Origin: Aurelia coerulea
Taxonomy: Eukaryota; Cnidaria; Scyphozoa; Semaeostomeae; Ulmaridae
Assembly (NCBI GenBank): GCA_039566865.1
Contig: CM076959.1
Location: forward strand, 7,547,501 to 7,611,500
Direction: 5' to 3'
DNA: 64,000 nt
Made by a program: the position numbers and the translations under genes. The stretch's first letter is position 1; every line of letters begins with the position of its first letter. This document shows positions 44,013 through 52,848 of the stretch, piece by piece. Under the pieces are notes generated by a model. That model made no database searches and was not told the DNA's origin. It saw only the letters and a list, made by a program, of their open reading frames with translations.

Positions 44013-45863
44013 ATGATGGATCCTTTCCCAAAAGTGAAGAAAAAAGTTGCAAACGATTTTGCTGATATACCTATCTTCCAGTGGAGGGAGATCACAATAC
44101 AGGAGGAACTAGGCTCTGGATCTTTTGGCAGAGTTTCTAGAGTTGCCTACAATCAAAATGGCAAGGGAAACCGGGATGTTGTTGTGAAGAAGGCCCATGA
44201 CAGTGCTGGTTTCGAAGGGGAATTCCTGAAAGAAGTGAGGCTCATGAACGCTATGAAAGGACACAGAAATATTGTAGAGTTTCATGCTGTTTGCCCTGAT
44301 AAATTTGCTATAATGCAAGAGTTGATGGAGTTTGATTTTGCTCCATTTGGAGACAACAAGATAGTAAATACGCTTTACCAGTTTCTAAATCATGCTGATC
44401 AGTGTTATGATTTCGAAGGATTTTCGCACACGATATCTGTGATCGTGCGGCATGTCGTTGACGGTTTAGCTTATCTCCATGAGAATGGCATAGTCCACCG
44501 TGACATGAAACCATCAAATATTTTGATAAGTAACCAGCATTTGATCACAGGAAAAGAAAGGGAGTTTAACAAAGAGATGTGGGAAAAAGATCCGCTGACT
44601 TGTAAATTGACAGATTTTGGCGAGAGTCGGTCGTGCATCATTCAAACTCAGACGTTGCTTGTATCAAGAGTGACATCTTTGAACAGGGGCAGCCCAGCTT
44701 TCATGGCTCCCGAAATTTTATTGCCTGAGGAAAGGCCTAAAGCAGCAACAATCGATGACCTGAAGGCAGCAGACCTTTGGGCACTGGGTATGGTGATATT
44801 TTGTGTTATCAATCCTGGCATCTGCTATCCTTATGCTGGAGAAATGAAGGAAGTGCTGAAAAAATCACCTTTCAAGGGACCAAGAGACGTTTTAGAGGAT
44901 TTTTTAAGAGAGAAACAAGTACCTCTTCCTCTTGAAAAGTATCAAATCAAACATGCTACCTGCTGGTGGGCAGAAGAGGCTCTTCTGCAGAACTTGACAG
45001 ATTTTGATCCAATGAACAGAGTCATCTCCATTGAGACAACAAAAGAGATCTACAGAAACCTGAACACAACTGTTCCATGTTACATTAGAAATCTGCCTGT
45101 CAACCAGCTTAGTTCTCTTGAGCATAAGCACGAGGAACTGGCACAAAGATTTAACAGGTCATGTTTTTCTGCTCAACTCGACACAGAAGTGAATGTGCCT
45201 AATGATGGGACAAATTCATGTGTGTTTCTCTCACTGAAGATTTGTGATTCAATAATGGATCTGTCTGCCAAAAAAATGCTCAAAGACAACAACCAGAAGG
45301 CCATTGGTGATAAAATTAGTGAAATAGCCACAAGTATCATTCAAGAATACCCTGAAGTTTTGAATCCTCTCCGTGACAAGGACAGGATCTATGATGTGCT
45401 TGAAGCAAATTTGGTAATGCGCCAATGTGGTCATTTGAAATTCACCTATGATTTCACTGAGGAATTGCCATTTGCAGAAGGGGTATTTAGCGAGGCTAGC
45501 CGTCGAAGGCTCAAGAGTAAGCTCCTGAGTTTAGCTGCAGGTGGAAATAATTTTCTGGGAATATTTACTTGTGAGCCTTATACTTTTACAATTGGACTGA
45601 TCAGACACAGACTTGTACTGATTGATACCCATATGGTACCCCCAAAGCTGGAGGGAAATTATAATGGCCAAGTTAGAGTATTCAATTCAGCAGATCCCCC
45701 TTCCTGCAGTGCACTTTGCCATCTGATATGGCTCAAGCTACATAACTCCAGAGTAAAATCAACGGTTGGACAGTCCCTTTGTCTTCTTCAAGTACAGTCA
45801 CTTGATTCAAATCACAACTTAGTGAAATCATTTCTCAAGAATAATTCATGTCAGGATAAAGAG
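44013..45863 (+). CDS. Protein kinase fused to a C76/UL36-like cysteine-peptidase domain (transposon cargo)
   Basis: From ATG 44,013 the exon codes 617 aa. It ends at a strong donor (GAG|GTGAGT, 45,863) in phase 0, so the stop at 45,960 is intronic. The kinase domain (about residues 25-350) has GSGSFGRV, the VVVKK lysine, HRDMKPSNIL (His at about 162), a DFG motif (DFGE, Asp at about 201) and GSPAFMAPE: all catalytic residues are present. The C-terminal domain (about 390-610) has NDGTNSCVFLSL (Cys at about 403) and LVLIDTHMV (D538-x-H540). The Cys with later D-x-H arrangement matches the catalytic layout of C76-type (large-tegument-like) deubiquitinases; this assignment is inference. A link to an upstream exon is possible. 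It lies inside the MULE, 7 kb upstream of the transposase, on the same strand. Confidence 0.8.
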
Positions 45864-46087
45864 GTGAGTGTAGAAGTAGGTTTGATTTTTTGTAAAAACA
45901 GCTTGTGGTCAGATGGTAGTTTACCACGCATAGCTATCGGAATCATACCCACTTTTACTTAACAAAAATTGATTTTGGTGCCTATCAAGGATTTTCCATC
46001 ATTCAAGTGAAAAGGAACCAGGATGTAGCTAATTTTGGAATGTCAAACCAACATGTGGGTGGCAAAGACCTATGCCTTCAACAGGCG

Positions 46088-46226
46088 CCACAGGAAGCAG
46101 CTTCTGATTGGGGGGGATGGTGGTTTTAAAACAATAGAGTACAATATATGTAATTAATGCTAGTGACATGGCACCATTGTTTTCAAAGTTATTAGGAGCC
46201 CTTCCCCCCTGCTTCCTACGGGTCTA
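46088..46226. mobile_element. Dispersed MITE-like element, copy 2
   Basis: The ends GGAAGCAG...GGGGGG and CCCCCCTGCTTCC are inverted. The core AAAACAATAGAGTACAATA...TAATTAAT...GGCACCATTG is shared with about 13,555-13,690. It lies in the intron after the kinase/peptidase exon. It is non-coding. Confidence 0.65.
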
Positions 46227-46566
46227 TGAACAGGACATTCCCATGTATCCCATCTTTGTGAGGAAAGATTGCAAGGTAAAATAATGTATTTTGCCTTGCC
46301 TATAGTATTTATATTTTATACTTTGCTGCAGAACCTAAAACTGGATAGAAAGAGTACGCCAAGTCTTATTCCATGTTTCTTTCATAAAAAATCTTTTTCG
46401 GTCCATACAGTAGCTCAAGTGTTTTGCCAATTATGGACACTGGATTTGTGAAGACAAATGTTTTGAAATTATGTACCCTGTACATATTATGCTCTAAATG
46501 TTGTTCTTAAAGGTGGAATTGTTTGGAATGAAGTACAATTTTAGATATTTTGTCACTATTTAACAG

Positions 46567-46892
46567 ATTCCAGATGAAAGTGAAGATGAGGTGCAAATTG
46601 GGAATGCCCCACTAAATATTCCAGATGAAAATGAAGATGAAGTGCAAAATGGAAATGGAAATGCCCCACTAAAGATTCCAGATGAAAATGAAGATGAAGT
46701 GCAAAATGGAAATGGTAATGCCCCACTAAATATTCCAGATGAAAGTGAAGATGAAGTGCAAAATGGAAATGGTAATGCCCCAATAAATATTCCAGATGAA
46801 AGTGAAGATGAAGTGCAAAATGGGAGTTCCCCATTAATGATTCCAGATGAAAGTGAAGACAAAGTGCAAATTAGGAGTGTCCAACAAAATAG
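46567..46892 (+). CDS. Acidic tandem-repeat exon, probably of the kinase/peptidase gene
   Basis: An acceptor (CACTATTTAACAG) opens the exon in phase 0, matching the phase-0 donor at 45,863. A donor (AATAG|GTAAAT) closes it after 46,892, or the protein ends two bases later at TAA. It codes about six units of 17-19 residues of the form IPDESEDEVQNGNGNAPLN. The repeats are highly acidic with IPDE motifs and are likely disordered, perhaps a linker or binding array. Near-identity of the nucleotide units (57 bp) points to recent expansion. Confidence 0.6.
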
Positions 46893-47584
46893 GTAAATTT
46901 ATATCATGTTTTCTCACAGGTTGACCCAAATAGTACCCTGTTTTCAAGCAATAATCAAAGCCCAGTTGTGAAACCTAAGCAACAAAATTGTTTTGCTTTG
47001 CTCTTTCAATTTGGCCAAAAAATATTTACAGATTTATAAAATGTTTGTTTTCAGTATTTGTGTCTCATTCAATTCTTACCCTGACCACCCCCCCCCCCCT
47101 TGGACATTCCAAGGCATTCATTAAGAAAAACTTTCTGGCCCCTGTGCATTTGACTATATTTCCCCCTGGCCCCAGGCCATTTTTTGAGCTTAGGTATTAT
47201 TAGCCTGACCAGGTCTGGTAATCAGGCTAAGGTACAGTGTCATACAGTTGCGGGGAATATAGCATGTTCCCCTGGCCATTTGCCAAAAAAGTTAAATGAA
47301 AGTATAACCCACCCCACCATTTGCAAAAAAAATTTCATTGACCCCTGGGCTGCCAAGAGAGGGGGTGATCAAGGAATGGAACAAGACATTTACAGAGTGA
47401 AAACATGCATGCATCAAACCTCTTTTTTGAGCTATCCACTCTTTTAAGATTGTAAGTCATCTTGCCTTATAGCCACAATTTTCAGATTTTTATATGACCA
47501 AATTAAAAGCTCTATTATGTGCAAATAGATTGATCTTGTAATTATCTGTGCTTTTTGCTGTATGATTAAAAAACTGGACAGCCC
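46893..47584. other. Intronic or intergenic MULE sequence
   Basis: C-rich runs at about 47,087-47,100 and no coding signal. Confidence 0.45.
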
Positions 47585-47593
47585 TAAAGAGCA

Positions 47594-47798
47594 TAGACTT
47601 GCTCCAAGTCTATTCAGTGGACTGCGGGGGCGTAAGCTACTTAGGTGACGCTGCAAAGAAGAAGTGAGAACGAAACTGAATATTCAGTTTCGTTCTCACT
47701 TCTCCATCGCAGCGTCACCTTAGTAGCTTACGCCCCCGCAGAAGAAATTATATTCTTTTATTGCTGATGGTCCACTGAATAGACTTGGAGCAAGTCTA
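47594..47798. mobile_element. Foldback MITE with perfect 9-bp TSD, inside the MULE
   Basis: The outer inverted ends TAGACTTGCTCCAAGTCTAT and ATAGACTTGGAGCAAGTCTA extend to TCAGTGGAC/GTCCACTGA. An inner palindrome is centred on GAATATTC at about 47,685 (arms GCGGGGGCGTAAGCTA, TGACGCTGC, GTGAGAACGAAACTGAA). It is flanked by TAAAGAGCA at 47,585-47,593 and 47,799-47,807. The 9-bp duplication fits a Mutator-mobilised MITE. The right arm carries an extra segment of about 30 bases. Confidence 0.88.
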
Positions 47799-47807
47799 TA
47801 AAGAGCA

Positions 47808-49848
47808 GGGTAAACTTGCTAATTTTTTGAACAAGTACTTTTTTGTGACACTAAGTACCATGGTAGACTTTATTTTAGGAAAATGAATTTACATTTAGAT
47901 ATACTGCAACCCTTGTATAATAATAGTATTCCTCCTGGTAAACTATTGAAACTGAAAATGAATTGAATAGAATGATGCACAAGGCCAATTTTAGAGGTTG
48001 TTGAAGGTTGGTGCAAAAATATGTTTCAAAGAAGAAGAAATAGAGGAGAACTAATTTAGTCTGCTATACCCCTGTTATGGTGTGCAAAGCGGTGCTGATC
48101 TGGCTGCAAATCACCATAGAATTATGGATAATACTGTACTCTCCAGTCCCTGATCAATAATTTAATAAAGATCTACTTGGGACATCCTTATGCCAGACCA
48201 CCCATTTATTAATTTTGAGCTGCTCAAAATCTGAAATAAGTTAAATCATCATTCCCAAATTGTGATTTGAACTTCATTTCTCATTTCATTAAGGTAGAAA
48301 CCCCCCAATATGACCAATTTCTAACCTGGATATGCATTGAAGCTAACTTCAATCTAAAATTGACTATTGACCAAAGGTATGAAAATTTATCATACAAAAT
48401 GGCAGCTGGTTGCCATGGCAACAGCAAAATACCTTGCGGAATCGCAAAAAGTGCTAAGCTGGGGGAAAGGATTCTGCAAGAACCACTTGATATATTAGAT
48501 TGATTTTTTCAGCAAAGGATAACAGATGCCTACTGTGTGATTTAAACCTATAATATCATCATTTCAACCTTCTGTGTAGTTTTTGTTCAACTTCCAAGAA
48601 AACGCTATTTTTTGGGTTCATCTCATTTTTTTGAACCTTCATGAAAAGGACAAAATGTACAAATGGCATCAATTTTAAAGGTTTAAATCATAGTATGAAC
48701 CCCAAACAAGGTACATAGCAAATTTCAGGTCAATATCTCAAGTAGTTCCTGAGATATGTTTTCCCCCATTACATCACTACTTCAAAAACGCAATCTTGAG
48801 AAATTAAAGGTTAAAGATTTATGTCTTGATTAACAAGAAGTTTCAACAGATGACACTTGAATTTTTGTTTCCTCTAGGTCCTTTTAATTGTTCTTGATCA
48901 GAATTCTCCTTTACCAAAAGTAACTCCCTCATTTTCAAATTTCATTGTCTTCTTTTATTCTTCTTTTTGCCTAATAACACCTAGCGGCAATGTTTTATGT
49001 TCTTTTGCTTTTGTTGCTTGCATGGTGTTTTCTATTAAAGGATTATCCTGATGAAAAACACTTCACAACATCCCTAAGAAGTTAAGAATTACAGAAAATG
49101 AATCACAGAAAATTGATGACATGAGATATGCACAGGGACATAGGAACCAGGGGTTCACTGGGGGCACATGCCCCCGAAGATTTTGCAATAAACAACTAAG
49201 TGCCCTTTTATTTTTCAGGAAGTGCCCCTTTAGCTCCATGAAAAAAGTGCCCTTGAAATGTCATGCCCCTCCAAGTTTGAGATGCTTCCTAACTCCCTGG
49301 AAATGCAGTTCAAATTACAATTTGAGAAGGGTGATTTAACTTATTTCAGATTTTGAGCAGCTAAAAATTAATAACTGGGCTAGACTGATTACGATGAGTG
49401 TCAGTAATTGCTATTCAAAACAAGACTATTAGAGCAAACCGAGACTGCTCATACTGGGACTCATAATATTGCCGCAAATTTTTTGGACTGACTTTTTTCA
49501 CTTTTTAGCGCCCTTTGGAACGAGGCAGCTATACACAGTCAGGTACACAGTATACAACACAATACAACACCATAAGAATTTATTGAAATTCGATGGATTG
49601 ATTTTTGACCAACGAATCTAACCTCAAAGCTGTACTTACTAAAACGCGGAACCAGCCAAAACGACTCAAAATCAGCCAAAGTGACCCAAAACCAGCCAAA
49701 ACCACCCACAACGACCCAAACCACATCATAACCACCCACAACCACCCAAAATCTCAAAGATTTAACATCAGATCCAAAACCATCTAATATCTAACATCAG
49801 ATCACATTACACATTACAGTTAATTCAAAAAATGTTTCGCAAATATTT
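47808..49848. other. MULE interior, no clear gene
   Basis: A frame at 48,267-48,503 follows a TTCATTAAG acceptor-like site but looks repeat-derived (GGTTGCCATGGCAACAGCA). At 49,650-49,755 AACCACCCACAACGACCC-type motifs form a degenerate CCA-rich repeat. Nothing is confidently coding. Confidence 0.45.
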
Positions 49849-50024
49849 TATAGTGTGTGTTGTTTTCTTATGCCTTTCTAATTTGTTATTTGTGAAATAA
49901 ATAATAAATACAGCACTTTTTGAGAGAGCACAAGGAAACAAGGGAGATGTTCTCTCAAAAAGTGCTGTATATATTTCATAAATAACAAATTGGAAAGGCA
50001 TAAGAAAACAACACACGATATAGT
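49849..50024. mobile_element. Foldback element, about 176 bp
   Basis: GTGTTGTTTTCTTATGCCTT on the left pairs with AAGGCATAAGAAAACAACAC on the right. CAGCACTTTTTGAGAGA pairs with TCTCTCAAAAAGTGCTG around a short loop near 49,940. The terminal duplication was not resolved. Confidence 0.7.
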
Positions 50025-50204
50025 GATGAAAGGGAAGGTACTACAGCCATGTAATCAGTGGCTTTGTGTGTTCCAATTCCAGACACCTCATTTTATCAAC
50101 ATTCCGGAACTTTCCCCCAGCTCCCAGTTTATTCCAGACTTCAGAGTATTGTGTGTAACAATTTACTTTTTCATCCTATTCTCCAATGTTTAATGATTAT
50201 TTTC

Positions 50205-51194
50205 TCAGCAATAAAGTGTCATCATATTTGAATGAAAGTAACAAAAGAAAGCATGATCAAGTTGAAGGATCACTTGATAGTCAGCAACTATACAGATCAG
50301 AAAAACGTGCACACACACAAGAGGTGATAATATAGTTAAATTTAGTGAAAATATATTGGACCAATGTTCAACGACGACATTAATGTCGTCAGTATTGGAA
50401 ACAATACCCTTCCAATCCACTGAAAGCAAGTCATTCAAAAATTCAGTTTTGTCAAAAATTTTCATACTCCTTGTTGAAATACTCTTATGCTGCTTCTTTA
50501 GAGAACCACGAAATTTTCTGACACCATAGACCAAATAATGGTCGCTCAGGCCAATATGGTGAACGCCTGATACTACAATATTTGATTTGTTTGTAGTAGC
50601 AACATGATCTATTAGGGTAGAGGATGTAGTAGTTTCTCTAGTGGCAGTCTCTATCAGCTGGTGAAAACCGAAAAGATTATACATTTGTAATAATCGATTT
50701 GAGTGCGATGGGAGATTGATGTCCTTGCTAAGTTGCGAAGAAAAATAGTTAGGCAAGATGTCACAATTAGTGTCACCCAAAATGATGATCTCTTTCCCTT
50801 CCTTGTCAAGAAACTGCAAGGTTTTCTCGAGGTCATCAAAAACCTCATTCGACACATCAGGAGGACGATACCAAGCCAGCACAACAAAAGGTGCTGAGCG
50901 GACTGGCTTCAGTTCTATACACAGTGCCTCGAGGGAGGACTTTGGAATATCGTCCCGAACTGTACATTTATCAATAAGGGCATCGTTAATATAAATGGCA
51001 ACTCCGCCACCGCTGCGATTGCGATCGCATCTCCTAATGGAAAAGCCATCAATACTGACAAGATCGTCATCAACATTTTTATCGAGCTTCGTCTCGTTAA
51101 TAGCCAAAATGTGTATGCCTAGATCCTTAATGACAGAACGAATCTCATCAATATGCAAGAGAAGGCTGTTCACATTCAGAGACGCAACCACCAT
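50205..51194 (-). pseudogene. 3'-truncated retrotransposon endonuclease fragment inside the MULE
   Basis: From ATG 51,194 on the minus strand, a clean APE-type endonuclease domain is visible: ASLNVNSLLLHIDEIR, INETKLD, GGGVAIYIND, VLAWYRPPD, ILGDTNCD and GLSDHYLVY. Homology ends near VVEHWSNIFSL (about 50,345). The remaining codons to 50,205 are hydrophobic read-through. No RT follows. Non-LTR insertions normally lose their 5' end, not their 3' end, so this piece was either cut by a later rearrangement or captured by the MULE as transduplicated sequence. Confidence 0.75.
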
Positions 51195-51200
51195 CCCTTT

Positions 51201-51235
51201 TCTAAGATAGAACTAAGATAGAACTAAGATAGAAC
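51201..51235. repeat. 11-bp tandem repeat, three copies
   Basis: CTAAGATAGAA repeats three times immediately upstream of the endonuclease-fragment ATG on the minus strand. Confidence 0.85.
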
Positions 51236-51382
51236 AATGAGTTCTCCTTTATCTATCTTGTTTAAACAAAACAAATCAGAGCACTTCATTGACCAGCAAG
51301 TTTAACTTGCAGCCTGGCCCCTCATCATGTGTCGAAAAAATCAAACCTTATCTTTCACAATGATATATAATCTTGATTTCCC

Positions 51383-51728
51383 GGCCAGGTCGAAAACGCG
51401 GAAACTGCGGAAATCACGGAAAATATAATTTTCACTGAGAACGCAATAAAACAGAATTATGACTGATGAACAATGCAAACGACTTTGAAAGGAACAATTT
51501 CCGCGTTTTCTTTTCCGCGCTTTCGAGTATGCACCAATACAAACTCGAAAGCGCGGAAAAGAAAACGCGGAAATTGTTCCTTTCAAAGTCGTTTGCATTG
51601 TTCATCAGTTATTCAGAAAAACATAGGATGATTTAGTACTATATGATTCGGTTTATCGCGTTCTGAGTGAAAATCATATTTTCTGCGATTTCCGTGGTTT
51701 CCGCGTTTTCCGCGCTTTCGACCTAGCC
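51383..51728. mobile_element. Foldback MITE, 346 bp, 9-bp TSD with one mismatch
   Basis: The ends GGCCAGGTCGAAAACGCGGA and CGCGCTTTCGACCTAGCC are inverted. The inner arms pair perfectly over GACTTTGAAAGGAACAATTT and on through CCGCGTTTTCTTTTCCGCGC around a loop near 51,535. Flanks are TGATTTCCC (51,374-51,382) and TGATTTTCC (51,729-51,737). Many TTTCCGCG motifs give a CpG-rich island inside AT-rich DNA. The duplication length fits the Mutator superfamily. Confidence 0.75.
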
Positions 51729-51906
51729 TGATTTTCCTGCTTCCAGAAATATCAAGTGCTGTTTTGACACAATTCTCTTTCTAAATCCATACTTGTATGG
51801 TGTGTCATGGACTTTTTGGCATTGTTCCAATTAGTCCATCCAATACATAAATGCTCCAATGCTTGTTTATGTTAAAATTTTCTCATTTTTTCCATCATTC
51901 ATCTAG

Positions 51907-51981
51907 ATTACAGAAAGTACTCCAAAAGAAGATCTTGTTACCATGGCAATAGATAGTGACAAAACGTTGGGGCGTTTTAAG
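51907..51981 (+). CDS. Possible small exon upstream of the transposase
   Basis: After a pyrimidine-rich acceptor (CCATCATTCATCTAG) there is a 25-codon phase-0 stretch reading ITESTPKEDLVTMAIDSDKT and LGRFK, then a weak donor (AAG|GTTGGC). The phase matches the transposase exon at 52,849. The weak donor and short length keep this tentative. Confidence 0.35.
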
Positions 51982-52848
51982 GTTGGCACCCATTCTTGTT
52001 AACTTAATAAAAAACGTTTTTATGAAAGTTAATTAAAGAACGCCGGTCAACCAGCATCCTTTGCGGTCGCACTTTGCTGGGCACTGCTATGTACGATTTA
52101 TTTATTAATTAATTTATTTATTAGAAACCAAAAATATCCGTATGAAACCATATGAAACTACAAATTAATGGTTTAAAGCAGCCATTTGGATGGTTTTTTG
52201 CCGATTTTATCAACCTATTTGCTAATAATGGGTCCTTTTTTGCAGATAGCTCGATTTTCCCAAAATCTGCATTGTTTTTGGTTGCCTAGCAAGCAATCAC
52301 GTGACTTGATTGATTGATGCTATTTTAGGTTCTCCTTTATTCAATTATGACACAGAGCAAGTGTCATTGTCATAGCTATTATACTTCCGGAGAAAAACAG
52401 GAGGGGGGCGAAGAAGCCCCCTCCCCCGGTAGAAAATCACTTTTTTTACCCAGTTGAAATAGGGTTAAGCGCAAATAAACATGGGGTCAGACAAGTGAAT
52501 TGGGACATCTGCATGTGAAAGTTCCTGTTTAATTGATTGAAGACAAAGGGAGCTATGATTTCCCAGCATGGTTGTGGTCTTTGGGTGGAAAACCTTTCTA
52601 AACCCTTTTTCAAAATCGGTCTGTATCCCAGCAATCATTGGAATTATGGAATAATTGAAAGCATGCACAAAATCTGTGTTTTTTGATCTGCTAGAACGTG
52701 TAGTTATTTTCCAAAGAAGTTTAATGGAGGTCATTCACCTTATTTTGCGAGAATTTCGATGAAACAGTGAAGCAGTCTCTTTTAGATAACATATGTAACC
52801 TATTTAACATTAAATTATATTTATATGTTGTTTGTTCATTTCTTTCAG

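Noticed and set aside
48267..48503. Exon of the MULE gene after TTCATTAAG
   Set aside because: Reading phase from the exon at 46,892 gives an immediate stop and the sequence looks repeat-derived.
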